From assembly GCA_934133165.1 (NCBI GenBank), contig CAKPAW010000002.1, positions 132,480-196,479 of the forward strand: a stretch of DNA of 64,000 nt, written 5' to 3'. Position 1 is the first letter of the stretch, and the number at the start of each line of letters is the position of its first letter. The translations under genes and the position numbers were made by a program. The notes under the pieces were generated by a model, which worked only from the letters and a program-made list of their open reading frames with translations, had not been told where the DNA came from and made no database searches. Source of the DNA: an uncultured Clostridia bacterium. Lineage in GTDB: Bacteria > Bacillota > Clostridia > TANB77 > CAG-508. This document shows positions 47,151 to 56,133 of the stretch, one piece after another.

Positions 47151-47574
47151 TTACATTTTCTCTATTTTTAGTTCTCTATAATTTTCATTTTCTTCAGATT
47201 TAGAAAAAGTTATTTTAGTGTATCTTTTTGGCAAAATTTCTTCAATTTGCTCGCCCCATTCAATAATACAAATACCATTCTCAAAATATTCTTCTCCACC
47301 CATAGCATAGAATTCGTCAGTATCTTCTAAACGATAAACATCAAAATGATATATATTTACATCATCTTTATGATATTCGTTAACAATAGTAAAAGTAGGA
47401 CTAGAAATTTCTTTTTCAAGACCAAAATAGGTAAGCACACCTTGAGTAAATTTAGTTTTTCCGAGAACCAAGTTCACCAGTTAAAACTATAATATCACCT
47501 TTTTTTAAATTCTTTGCAAAATCTTTTGCAAAATCAATTGTATCTTGTTCACTTTTTGATATAAACTTTTCCAT
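47151..47574 (-). CDS. tsaE: TsaE, t6A biosynthesis ATPase, +1 frameshift at CGGA
   Basis: ATG 47574; joined over CGGA (47463-47460, minus strand) it is 140 residues, normal for TsaE: GDIIVLTGELGSGKTKFTQG (P-loop spanning the shift), SPTFTIVNEY, IYHFDVYRL and IIEWGEQIEEILP. The extra C lies before the invariant Gly of the Walker A motif. TsaE is generally essential in bacteria, so the gene must be expressed despite the apparent frameshift. It is the first gene of the tsaE-tsaB-rimI cluster. Confidence 0.93.
47460..47463 (-). other. CGGA +1 frameshift site 10 (tsaE P-loop)
   Basis: Minus-strand frame GGT-TCT-CGG; skipping the C gives G-E-L-G-S-G-K-T. Zero-frame reading hits TAA two codons later. 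Confidence 0.92.
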
Positions 47575-47682
47575 ATAAAACTCATGCCTTTCCAAAATTA
47601 ATGTATATTAGTATTTTATAGCAAAATAATAAAATTGTAAATAAAAAGAGGGAAAATGATGAAATTTGACGAACGATTTTTC

Positions 47683-47711
47683 TTGACAATACGAAACATA
47701 TGTTTTATAAT
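47683..47711 (+). promoter_or_regulatory. Consensus promoter of dinB with a LexA-like palindrome
   Basis: TTGACA, 17-bp spacer, TATAAT: a perfect sigma-A promoter. The spacer contains AAACATATGTTT (47694-47705), a 12-bp palindrome related to the Gram-positive SOS box (GAAC-N4-GTTC), well placed for LexA repression. Confidence 0.7.
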
Positions 47712-47728
47712 TACCATAGGTGTTAAAT

Positions 47729-48955
47729 ATGGAAAGAGAAATATTACATGTAGATGTAAATAATGCATTTTTATCTTGGACAGCAGTAGAAAAATTAAAA
47801 AATGGGGAAACTTTAGATATAAGAACTATACCTTCTATCATAGGTGGAGACGAAACACAAAGGAAAGGCATAGTTTTAGCTAAAAGTAATATTGCAAAAC
47901 AATTTGGAATTCAAACAGGTGAACCAATATTTTTTGCACGTAAAAAATGTCCTAATATACAAATTTTTCAATCAGATTTTAATGTGTATAGGAAATATTC
48001 AAATGCATTATATAATTTATTATTGGAATACACAGATAAAATAGAACGTTATTCAATAGATGAATGCTTTTTAGATTTAACAGGTTATATTCCAAAGCCG
48101 AGAAAATTAATAGATATAGCATATGAAATAAGTAAAAGAGCAAGAGAAGAATTAGGGTTTACTGTAAATATAGGTGTTGCACCCAATAAGCTTTTAGCAA
48201 AAATGGCATCAGATTTTGAAAAACCTAACAAAGTTCATACTTTATACCAAGAAGAAATAGAGACTAAAATGTGGAAACTTCCAGTTGCAGAACTTTTTAT
48301 GGTAGGTAGAAGAAGCCTATCAAAACTTCAAAAAATGGGAATAAAAACTATCGGAGATTTAGCTAAAAGTGATGAAAAATTGCTAATAAAAAATTTTGGC
48401 AAATATGGCAAAATGATATGGGAATATAGTAATGGAATAGATAACGAAGAAGTAAATTATATAAAAGAAAAGCCTAAAAATATAGGAAATTCTATAACAC
48501 TTCCATATGATTATAATGATATAGAAAAAATAGAAGAAGTTTTACTTGCTTTAGTAGAACAAGTGAGCTATAGGTTAAGAAATCAAGAAATGTTTGCAAA
48601 TGTTGTAAATGTACAAATAAAAACTAATGAATTTAAAGTTTTTTCACATCAAAGAAAATTAGATTTTGCAACAGATAGTACTAAAATTATTGGAAAAGAG
48701 GCTAAAAAGCTATTAACAGAAATTTATAATAATACTCCAATAAGATTAATAGGAGTAAGTGTAAGTGGGCTGGTAGAGAAAGAAGAAAGACAGATTTCTT
48801 TGTTTGAAAATGTAGAAAATGAAAAACAAAAGAAAATAGATTCAGTATTAGATAACATTAAAGAAAAGTACGGGTATGAAGCTATTACAAGAGCAGGTAA
48901 AATGCAAGTTGATAAAAATATAAAATTTAAAGAAGAAAATAGTGGAAAAAAGTAG
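47729..48955 (+). CDS. dinB: DNA polymerase IV (Y family)
   Basis: ATG 47729; 408 residues. ILHVDVNNAFLSW (first catalytic Asp), YSIDECFLDLTGY (DE pair), NIGVAPNKLLAKMASDFEKPN and PVAELFMVGRRSLSKLQKMGI (helix-hairpin-helix) identify a Y-family polymerase. The end (RQISLFENVENEKQKKID) contains a QxSLF-type beta-clamp binding motif. It performs error-prone translesion synthesis. The promoter carries a putative SOS box. Confidence 0.93.
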   Translation: MEREILHVDVNNAFLSWTAVEKLKNGETLDIRTIPSIIGGDETQRKGIVLAKSNIAKQFGIQTGEPIFFARKKCPNIQIFQSDFNVYRKYSNALYNLLLEYTDKIERYSIDECFLDLTGYIPKPRKLIDIAYEISKRAREELGFTVNIGVAPNKLLAKMASDFEKPNKVHTLYQEEIETKMWKLPVAELFMVGRRSLSKLQKMGIKTIGDLAKSDEKLLIKNFGKYGKMIWEYSNGIDNEEVNYIKEKPKNIGNSITLPYDYNDIEKIEEVLLALVEQVSYRLRNQEMFANVVNVQIKTNEFKVFSHQRKLDFATDSTKIIGKEAKKLLTEIYNNTPIRLIGVSVSGLVEKEERQISLFENVENEKQKKIDSVLDNIKEKYGYEAITRAGKMQVDKNIKFKEENSGKK

Positions 48956-49014
48956 AAAAAGAACATATTATATATTAATAGTATCTTATATGTACTATTA
49001 TGGAGGTGAATAGT

Positions 49015-49242
49015 ATGTTTGAAGAAGATAATTGTTGCAAAAGAACAAAAAGATGCTGCGTAGATGTAATAGTATTTATATTAGGATTATTATTTACTTT
49101 TGTAATTGGGATTATAATAGGGGCAGAAACAGCAATATTTGAAACATTAGGATTAGGGGCATTTGTTGTTTTAGCTGTTCTAATTGGAATCTTAATAATA
49201 ATAAGAATTATAATGCTAATATGCTGTAAAAGAAGATGCTAA
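49015..49242 (+). CDS. Small cysteine-rich two-helix membrane protein
   Basis: ATG with GGAGGTG upstream; 75 residues. A CC-KRTKRCC head, two hydrophobic helices (about 22-42 and 46-68) and a CCKRRC tail. The cysteines at both ends would lie on the same side of the membrane. Not recognised; the layout suggests metal binding, disulfide formation or a spore or envelope role, all speculative. It stands alone between dinB and folD. Confidence 0.65.
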   Translation: MFEEDNCCKRTKRCCVDVIVFILGLLFTFVIGIIIGAETAIFETLGLGAFVVLAVLIGILIIIRIIMLICCKRRC

Positions 49243-49394
49243 TAGTATGAATTTTAGTTAAAATTTATACAAACTTGGAAGAAGAGATTCTCCCAAGCTA
49301 CATAGGAGAGAAAAATATAATAAGTTTATAAAAAACTATTGTAAAATAAAAAATGCTAATATATAATACAAAAAAAATAAAGGGAGAAATAGAT

Positions 49395-50243
49395 ATGGCA
49401 ACAATTATAAATGGAAAAGAACTTTCAAAAAAGATAAGAGGACAAGTAAAAGTAGAAGTAGAAGAATTAAAAAAGAAAAATATATTTCCAAAACTTGCAG
49501 TCATAATGGTTGGACAAGATCCAGCATCAAAAGTTTATGTTAGAAATAAAAGTAAAGCATGTAATGAAGTAGGAATTGAATATGAGGAATTTTTATTAGA
49601 CGAAACATGTTCAATGGAAGAATTACTAAAAGTAATAGAAGACTTAAATGAGAGAGAAGATATACATGGAATACTTCTTCAAAGTCCAATTCCAAAGCCA
49701 TTAGATATATATACGGCATTTGAAACAATAGATTTTAGAAAAGATGTAGATGGTTTTCATCCAATAAATATAGGAAGACTAACGTTAAAAAGACAAACTT
49801 TTATATCTTGTACACCACATGGTGTTATGAAAATGTTAGAAGAATATAATATAAATTTAAGTGGTGCGAATGTTGTTATATTAGGAAGAAGCAATATAGT
49901 AGGAAAACCTTTAGCACAATGTTTATTAAATGCAGATGCTACAGTTACTATTTGCCATTCTAAAACAAAAAATATAGAAGAAATAACAAAGAATGCAGAT
50001 ATATTGATTTCTGCTATAGGTAAACCAAAATTTGTAACAGCTGATATGGTAAAAGAAGGGGCAGTTGTTATAGATGTTGGAATTAACAGACTAGAAACAG
50101 GTTTAGTTGGTGATGTGGATTTTGAAAATGTAAGTAAAAAAGCATCATACATAACACCAGTTCCAGGTGGAGTTGGACCTATGACGATTGCAATGCTACT
50201 TCACAATGTTGTAATTGCAGCTAAATACTTGGAAGAAAAATAA
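49395..50243 (+). CDS. folD: FolD: methylene-THF dehydrogenase / cyclohydrolase
   Basis: ATG 49395 with AGGGAG upstream; 282 residues, typical length. Landmarks: VGQDPASKVYVRNKSKACNEVGI (active-site Tyr and Lys), GILLQSPIPKPLD, DFRKDVDGFHPINIG, VVILGRSNIVGKPLAQ (NADP-binding) and TPVPGGVGPMTIAMLLHN. It interconverts one-carbon tetrahydrofolate derivatives in the cytosol. Confidence 0.96.
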   Translation: MATIINGKELSKKIRGQVKVEVEELKKKNIFPKLAVIMVGQDPASKVYVRNKSKACNEVGIEYEEFLLDETCSMEELLKVIEDLNEREDIHGILLQSPIPKPLDIYTAFETIDFRKDVDGFHPINIGRLTLKRQTFISCTPHGVMKMLEEYNINLSGANVVILGRSNIVGKPLAQCLLNADATVTICHSKTKNIEEITKNADILISAIGKPKFVTADMVKEGAVVIDVGINRLETGLVGDVDFENVSKKASYITPVPGGVGPMTIAMLLHNVVIAAKYLEEK

Positions 50244-50257
50244 ATTATAAAATTATA

Positions 50258-50296
50258 AAGGGCTTAGTTTTTTTGCTAAGTTCTTTTGTTTTTTAT
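50258..50296 (+). terminator. Terminator after folD
   Basis: AAGGGCTTAG and CTAAGTTCTT form a stem with two G-U pairs, followed by a T-rich tract. Confidence 0.6.
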
Positions 50297-50396
50297 ATTA
50301 TAGTAAATTAATTACAATAAAAATTTTTATATTTTTATTAAAATACAATAGATACTATACAAATTTAATATATATACTATAAAGTGAGGAGAAAAA

Positions 50397-51261
50397 ATGG
50401 AAAAAATAAAATATTGGATATGGTTTTCTAGAATAAAAAATTTAGGAAGTATAAAGAAGCAAGAACTATTAAAGAGATATAAAATAGAAAAAATTTGGAA
50501 TTTAAAACAGAAAGAACTGATGAGTATAGATGGAATTGGTGAAAAAACAGCAAAAGAGATATTAAACCCAAAATATAAAATGGGATTAGAGAATATAATA
50601 AACCAAATGAAGAAAGAAAAAATTAGATTAATAAACATAGATGATGCAAATTATCCAGAAAAATTAAAGCAAATATATGATAAACCAATTAGCTTGTATG
50701 TAAAAGGAAATGTAGAAATATTAAGTAGCTTTTCTTTGGCTGTAATAGGATGTAGGCAGAATTCAAAATATGGAGAAGAAGTAACTAAAGCTGTTACAAA
50801 AGGAATAGTAAAAAATAATATAGTAACTATAAGTGGATTGGCAAGAGGAATTGATAGCATTTGTCATAGAGAAACTTTAAAAGATAGAGGAAAGACAATT
50901 GCAGTTATAGGAAGTTCATTAGATATAATATATCCTTCTGAAAATAAAAATTTAGTAGACGAAATAATAAACAATGGAGGATGTATAGTAAGTGAATATC
51001 CACTTGGAACAAGACCAGAAAAGATGAATTTCCCAGCAAGAAATAGAATTATAAGTGGATTATCAAATGGTGTTATAGTAATAGAAGCTAAAAAGAAAAG
51101 TGGAACAATGACAACAGTGGACTTTGCATTAGAACAAGGTAAAAATGTATTTACAATTCCACGGAAATATAACAAGTAAAAACTCAGAAGGAACAAATGA
51201 ATTAATAAAGCAAGGAGCAAAATGTGTAACATGTATGCAAGATATATTAGAAGAATTTTAA
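50397..51261 (+). CDS. dprA: DNA processing protein DprA, +1 frameshift at 51162
   Basis: ATG with GAGGAG upstream. Joined over CGGA (51162-51165) it is 287 residues: an N-terminal helical region with an HhH-like LMSIDGIGEKTAKEIL, then the Rossmann-like DprA core: YPEKLKQIYDKPISLYVKG, AVIGCRQNSKYGEE, SGLARGIDSICHRETL, GGCIVSEYPLGTRP, FPARNRIISGLSNGVIVIEA and, past the shift, IPGNITSKNSEGTNELIKQGA, a conserved family ending. It loads RecA on incoming single-stranded DNA. Without the shift the last 32 residues would be replaced by a five-codon tail. Confidence 0.93.
51162..51165 (+). other. CGGA +1 frameshift site 11 (dprA)
   Basis: Frame ACA-ATT-CCA-CGG; skipping the C gives T-I-P-G-N-I-T-S-K-N-S-E-G, the canonical DprA segment. 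Confidence 0.92.
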
Positions 51262-51288
51262 AAATAAAAGGAAATTTATGTAAAATAC

Positions 51289-51317
51289 TTGAAATAGAGA
51301 ATATAATATATTATAAT
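51289..51317 (+). promoter_or_regulatory. Promoter of the ToxI-ToxN locus
   Basis: TTGAAA, 17-bp spacer, TATAAT, about 45 bp before the first repeat. Confidence 0.7.
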
Positions 51318-51360
51318 AGATATACTAAAACAGATGTTGATATTAAACATCAAAAAATGA

Positions 51361-51462
51361 GAGAGGTCCTGCTTTAGTGGACAATTTAAAATAGGAGAGG
51401 TCTTGCCTTAGTAGACAATCAAAAATGAGAGAGGTCCTGCTTTAGTGGACAATTTAAAATAT
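51361..51462 (+). ncRNA. toxI: ToxI-like antitoxin RNA: three 34-nt tandem repeats
   Basis: Three repeats of 34 nt (GGTCC at 51365 and 51433, GGTCT at 51399), each of the form AGGTCC-TGCTTTAGT-GGACAA. In the middle copy GTCC/GGAC becomes GTCT/AGAC, a compensatory change that keeps the stem. Short tandem repeats followed by a terminator and a ToxN gene define type III toxin-antitoxin loci: the toxin cuts the RNA into units that bind and inhibit it. Confidence 0.88.
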
Positions 51463-51500
51463 AGGGGCTATTATACATTAAGTATAATAGCTCCTCTTTT
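51463..51500 (+). terminator. Terminator between ToxI and ToxN
   Basis: GGGGCTATTATAC and GTATAATAGCTCC pair around ATTAA and are followed by a T-rich tract. In type III systems this leaky terminator keeps antitoxin RNA in excess of toxin mRNA. Confidence 0.85.
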
Positions 51501-51518
51501 ATATTTTTAGGAGGAAAG

Positions 51519-52031
51519 ATGATTAAAATAAAAGATAATAAATTAAAAATGTATGATATATCAAATGAATATAAAAGATATTTATCCAAATTTGATGCAA
51601 AAGTCAGTTTAAAAGATAATAGAAAGTTTTATGGAATATTGATAAATAAAAAGGGAATAGATTACTACATTCCACTTACCAGTAAGGTACATAAAAAGAC
51701 AAATTCAAAATTAACAATTAATATAAAAAATGAAAATAAAACAATAGCAAAGCTTTTATTAAATAACATGATACCAGTTAATATAAAAGATGCACATGTG
51801 GCTAATATTAATAATTTGAAATATAAAACATATTATATGTCTGAAGTAAGATATTTGCGTTCTAAAAATATTCAAAAGGAAATAATCAAAAAAGTAAACA
51901 ATATATTTGAAGTATTAGAAAATATGAAACATAGTGACTATTTATTTTTTAAAGAATTATGTTGCAATTTTAAATTATTAGAGCAAAAATGTAGAGAATA
52001 TAATGCAAAAAATGTTGCACTAAAAAAATAG
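51519..52031 (+). CDS. toxN: ToxN/AbiQ-family endoribonuclease toxin (type III TA)
   Basis: 170 residues with GGAGG upstream. The N-terminus KLKMYDISNEYKRYLSKFDAKV and GILINKKGIDYYIPLTSK match ToxN/AbiQ toxins, as do NNMIPVNIKDA and the helical C-terminus. These enzymes cut AU-rich mRNA and their own ToxI precursor, and many give abortive infection against phages. The upstream tandem repeats and terminator complete the locus. It sits between dprA and a transporter gene, outside the ICE. Confidence 0.88.
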   Translation: MIKIKDNKLKMYDISNEYKRYLSKFDAKVSLKDNRKFYGILINKKGIDYYIPLTSKVHKKTNSKLTINIKNENKTIAKLLLNNMIPVNIKDAHVANINNLKYKTYYMSEVRYLRSKNIQKEIIKKVNNIFEVLENMKHSDYLFFKELCCNFKLLEQKCREYNAKNVALKK

Positions 52032-52070
52032 GTTTGATATAATACAAAAAACAAATGAAAATAGGAGAAA

Positions 52071-53366
52071 ATGATGGAAACACTACAAGAAATAAAAGAA
52101 CTGACAAAAGAAGAAATTAAATTACAAGAAAAAAAGAAAAATAATATAAAACTATACAAAATATATCGCATTTTTTCATGGGATTTATTATTTTATTATG
52201 CAATAATATATTTATTCTTAACAATAGAAAAAGGAATTTCACCAGCACAAGTATTACAATTTGATGCATTTTATATATTATTTAAATTTCTAACACAAAT
52301 ACCATCTACATTAATTATACAGAAAGTAGGAAAACGAAAAAGCTTAATATTAGCAAATTTCATTTTAGCAATACATATCTTAATAATAATGTTTTCAACA
52401 AGTTTTAATATGTTGTTAGTATCACAAGTGTTATGTGCATTTTCATTTGTAATAAAGGCAACATGTGAAAGTGATATGCTATATGACTCATTAGAACATG
52501 GAGAAAAAAGAGGGATACAATTTGCAAAAATAGATGGAAAAGCATTTTCTAGATACTATTATGTAGATGCTGTTTCTGCTATGTTGTCCAGTTTTTTATT
52601 TGTAGTAAACCCATATATACCAATGGTAATATGTTTTATAATATTATTAATAGCATTTATAGCATCTACAAAATTTGAAGAACTTTATAATGAAAAGGGA
52701 AAAATGCGAGTAAAAGAAGAAATTACAAATATAAGAATTTCTTTCAAAAATATATTAAAATCTAAAAGACTAAAATGCTTATTAATATTTAATGCAGTTT
52801 TTGTAGCTTTATTAAAAATTTTACAAAATCTAAGAAATACAGTTTTGATAGATATAGGCGTTCCAGAACAGTATTTTGGAGTTATATTTGCAGTACTTGG
52901 AATTGTAACAGGAATTGCTGCTAGAAATCAAGGCAGAATTCATAAAAAATATAGAAATAAAACTTTAGCATTTTTATCACTACCAATGGCAGTCTCTTGC
53001 CTAATGTTAGGAGTTATATTACTATGTAACTTTAATATAAAAGCGTTAATAATATTAACATTAATATTATTTACTATACAATATGTAATGAAAGGCCCTT
53101 ATTATGTACTAATAAAGCAATATTTTAATAATTTTACAAATAGCGAAAAAAGAGTAAGAATTTCAACAGCAAATAATATAATTGAAAATGCAATTGCATC
53201 ATTACTTGTTTTTGCTGCTTCATATATATTAGATATTGTACCAACTGCATATACACTTATTATAATAGGGTGCATATTTATAGCTGGATTTGTATTATTA
53301 CTAGATTATATGAGAACTAGAGTTGGGTTAAAGCCAGAAGAATATAGTAAAAAAGAAATCTTATAG
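52071..53366 (+). CDS. Major facilitator superfamily transporter
   Basis: 431 residues with about 12 membrane segments and an MFS-like loop after the second (QKVGKRKSLILAN). A cytosolic N-terminus begins with a charged helix. It ends LLDYMRTRVGLKPEEYSKKEI, nearly the same tail as the paralogue at 57686, so the two form a lineage-specific subfamily. Substrate unknown. The start is the first of two tandem ATG codons after AGGAGA. Confidence 0.85.
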   Translation: MMETLQEIKELTKEEIKLQEKKKNNIKLYKIYRIFSWDLLFYYAIIYLFLTIEKGISPAQVLQFDAFYILFKFLTQIPSTLIIQKVGKRKSLILANFILAIHILIIMFSTSFNMLLVSQVLCAFSFVIKATCESDMLYDSLEHGEKRGIQFAKIDGKAFSRYYYVDAVSAMLSSFLFVVNPYIPMVICFIILLIAFIASTKFEELYNEKGKMRVKEEITNIRISFKNILKSKRLKCLLIFNAVFVALLKILQNLRNTVLIDIGVPEQYFGVIFAVLGIVTGIAARNQGRIHKKYRNKTLAFLSLPMAVSCLMLGVILLCNFNIKALIILTLILFTIQYVMKGPYYVLIKQYFNNFTNSEKRVRISTANNIIENAIASLLVFAASYILDIVPTAYTLIIIGCIFIAGFVLLLDYMRTRVGLKPEEYSKKEIL

Positions 53367-53449
53367 AAATTATATAATGATTAAAATAATAATTTATATT
53401 TAGTAAATAATAAATTTAAGAAATATTTTTATAAAAAACCAAAAAATAT

Positions 53450-53478
53450 TTGACAAATAAATAAAGTTAATAGATAAT
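53450..53478 (+). promoter_or_regulatory. Promoter of glgP
   Basis: TTGACA, 17-bp spacer, GATAAT, about 55 bp before the start codon. Confidence 0.65.
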
Positions 53479-53535
53479 AAAAAATGAATTACTAAAAGAT
53501 AAAATTTCATAATTTACAAAGGAGGAAAATATAAA

Positions 53536-56100
53536 ATGTACGTGTTTAACAAAATAACTGTTAATCCACAATTACCTAAAAGAATTGAAAAATTAGAAAA
53601 AATCGCTAATAATTTATGGTGGTCTTGGAATACAGAATTTCTAAGCTTATTTAAACAAATAGATAGAGATTTATGGGAGATAGTAGAAAAAAATCCTGTT
53701 AGATTCCTAAGACAAGTTTCTCAAGAAAGATTAGAAGAAGCTTCAAAAAGTATAGAATTTTTAAAGAAATATGATAAAGTTGTAGAAAACTTTGAAGCTT
53801 ATCAAAATAGCAAATCTACATGGTTTTCTAAAAATTATCCAGAAAATAAGAATGATATAATTGCATATTTTTCAGCTGAATATGGACTAGATCAAATCTT
53901 GTCTATCTATTCAGGAGGTCTAGGAATTTTATCTGGTGATCATTTAAAATCTGCAAGTGATTTAGGAATTCCAATAGTTGCAGTAGGGTTATTATATAAA
54001 AATGGATATTTCCATCAAAAAATAAATGGATATGGAGACCAAGAAACAGAATATAGAAGAATAGATATAAATACACTTCCAATAAAACCAGTAAAAGGTG
54101 AAGACGGAAAAGACTTAATTATATATGTAAAATTTCCAAAAAGAAGACTATATTTAAAAGTATGGAGTGTTAATGTAGGTAGAGTAACTTTATATTTAAT
54201 GGATTCAGATATAGAAGAAAATCACGAAGAGTATAGAAATATTACAACTACTTTATATGGCGGAGACCAAGAAATGAGAATATCACAAGAAATAGTTCTT
54301 GGTATGGCAGGTGTAAGATTACTAAAAACTTTAGGGCTACAACCAACTATATATCATATGAATGAAGGACATTCATCTTTCTTAATTTTGGAATTAATAA
54401 AAAATATGATGAAAGAAAAAGAAATATCATTTGAAATGGCAAAAGATATAGTATCTTCAAAAACAGTATTTACAACACATACACCAGTTCCAGCAGGAAA
54501 TGATATTTTCCCATTAAGTTTAATAGAAAAATATTTTAAAGATTATTGGGATAGATTTGGAATTTCAAAAGAAGAATTCTTTAAGATGGGAATGGAGCCA
54601 AATCCAAAGCCAAACGCAGGATTTAATATGGGAATTCTAGCCCTAAAAGTAGCAGGTAAGAAAAATGGAGTAAGTAAACTTCATGGCGCAGTATCAAGAG
54701 AATTATTTAATGATGTTTGGCCAGAAATTGCAGCAGATGAATCTCCAATTACATATGTAACAAACGGAATTCATACATGTTCATGGCTTTCACCAAATTT
54801 AAAAGAATTATATAATGAATACTTAATGCCATATTGGCAAGATCATATTTATGAAGATGAAACATGGAAAAAAATAAATGACATTCCAAACGAAGAATTA
54901 TGGAATGCACATATGGTAAGAAAACAAAAATTAATGGAAAAAGCAAAACAAAATATCACTGAAAGATTAAAGAGAAGCGGATATCGTTATGAAGAAATAA
55001 ATGAAATTACTTCAAAACTAAATCCAAATGTATTAACAATAGGTTTTGCAAGAAGATTTGCAACATATAAAAGAGCAACTTTATTATTTAGAGACTTAGA
55101 AAGAATAACACAAATAGTAAATAATCAAAATAGACCAGTTCAAATATTAATAGCTGGTAAAGCACATCCAGCTGACAAAGAAGGACAAGACTTAATAAAA
55201 TATATACATGAAATATCAATGAAGCCACAATTTAAAGGAAAAGTATTCTTATTAGAAAACTATAATATGGAATTATCACGTTATTTAATAAGTGGTGTAG
55301 ATGTATGGCTTAATACTCCAAGACGTCCAATGGAAGCATCTGGTACAAGTGGACAAAAAGCATCTGTAAATGGAGCAGTAAACTTTAGTATCTTAGATGG
55401 ATGGTGGGCAGAAGGATATAATCAAAAAAATGGTTGGGCAATAGGAACAAATGCAGAATATGAAAACTATGATATTCAAGATAATTGTGATAGTGAAAGC
55501 ATTTACCAAACATTAGAAAATAAAATAGTTCCAGCATATTATGAACAAGATGAAAAAGGAATATCTGCTAAATGGATGGAATATATGAAAAATTCTATAA
55601 TCTCTACAGGTGGAAAATATAGTACAGCAAGAATGCTTGTAGACTACACAAATAAGCTTTATATGCCACTTGCTAACCTTTACCATAAACACTATGAAAA
55701 CTTAGAAGAAGTTGCAAATTATAATAATTGGAAAAAAGAACTATATAATAACTGGGAAGATATAGTAATAACAGAAGAAAACAATTTAGACAATATAACA
55801 ATGGATGCAGGAAATAACATAGAGGTATCTTGCAAAGTAAAATTACCAAATATTGAGCCAGAAAATATTGAAGCACAAGTTTATTATGGAAGAATAAAAG
55901 AAAATGGAGTAGTAGAAAAAATAGCTGTTATTCCAATGTTAATGATAGACTATGACGAAGAAGAAAGAATAGCTACATACAAAGCAAAAATAGAATTAAC
56001 AACAGGTGGAGACTATGGCTACACATTCAGAGTTATGCCAAAACATGAAATGCTTTTAGATAGTGAAAATCTAAATTTAGTGAAATGGATAGTAAAATAG
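53536..56100 (+). CDS. glgP: Alpha-glucan (glycogen/maltodextrin) phosphorylase, GT35
   Basis: 854 residues. The N-terminus LPKRIEKLEKIANNLWWSWN is the DUF3417 region of the AGPh-type phosphorylases. Core motifs: YFSAEYGLDQ, GGLGILSGDHLKSASDLGIP, YHMNEGHSSF, FTTHTPVPAGND, VTNGIHTCSWL, IGFARRFATYKRA, NTPRRPMEASGTSGQKASVNG (PLP-phosphate region). It releases glucose-1-phosphate from storage glucans or maltodextrins and feeds glycolysis; pyruvate kinase lies next downstream. Confidence 0.94.
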   Translation: MYVFNKITVNPQLPKRIEKLEKIANNLWWSWNTEFLSLFKQIDRDLWEIVEKNPVRFLRQVSQERLEEASKSIEFLKKYDKVVENFEAYQNSKSTWFSKNYPENKNDIIAYFSAEYGLDQILSIYSGGLGILSGDHLKSASDLGIPIVAVGLLYKNGYFHQKINGYGDQETEYRRIDINTLPIKPVKGEDGKDLIIYVKFPKRRLYLKVWSVNVGRVTLYLMDSDIEENHEEYRNITTTLYGGDQEMRISQEIVLGMAGVRLLKTLGLQPTIYHMNEGHSSFLILELIKNMMKEKEISFEMAKDIVSSKTVFTTHTPVPAGNDIFPLSLIEKYFKDYWDRFGISKEEFFKMGMEPNPKPNAGFNMGILALKVAGKKNGVSKLHGAVSRELFNDVWPEIAADESPITYVTNGIHTCSWLSPNLKELYNEYLMPYWQDHIYEDETWKKINDIPNEELWNAHMVRKQKLMEKAKQNITERLKRSGYRYEEINEITSKLNPNVLTIGFARRFATYKRATLLFRDLERITQIVNNQNRPVQILIAGKAHPADKEGQDLIKYIHEISMKPQFKGKVFLLENYNMELSRYLISGVDVWLNTPRRPMEASGTSGQKASVNGAVNFSILDGWWAEGYNQKNGWAIGTNAEYENYDIQDNCDSESIYQTLENKIVPAYYEQDEKGISAKWMEYMKNSIISTGGKYSTARMLVDYTNKLYMPLANLYHKHYENLEEVANYNNWKKELYNNWEDIVITEENNLDNITMDAGNNIEVSCKVKLPNIEPENIEAQVYYGRIKENGVVEKIAVIPMLMIDYDEEERIATYKAKIELTTGGDYGYTFRVMPKHEMLLDSENLNLVKWIVK

Positions 56101-56103
56101 AGT

Positions 56104-56130
56104 AAAAGAACTAGAAAATCTAGTTCTTTT
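56104..56130 (+). terminator. Terminator after glgP
   Basis: AAAAGAACTAGA-AAA-TCTAGTTCTTTT, a 12-bp perfect stem ending in TTTT. Confidence 0.85.
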
Positions 56131-56133
56131 CTA

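Noticed and set aside
6198..51165. Explaining the broken genes as random sequencing errors or pseudogenes
   Set aside because: All eleven events are a single C before a glycine codon, none is a homopolymer length error, and the affected genes keep intact conserved motifs on both sides. Raw reads are still needed to exclude a systematic artefact.
51361..51462. Short direct repeats that could suggest a CRISPR array
   Set aside because: Repeats are contiguous 34-nt units without unique spacers and lie before a ToxN gene, so a ToxI RNA is the better explanation.
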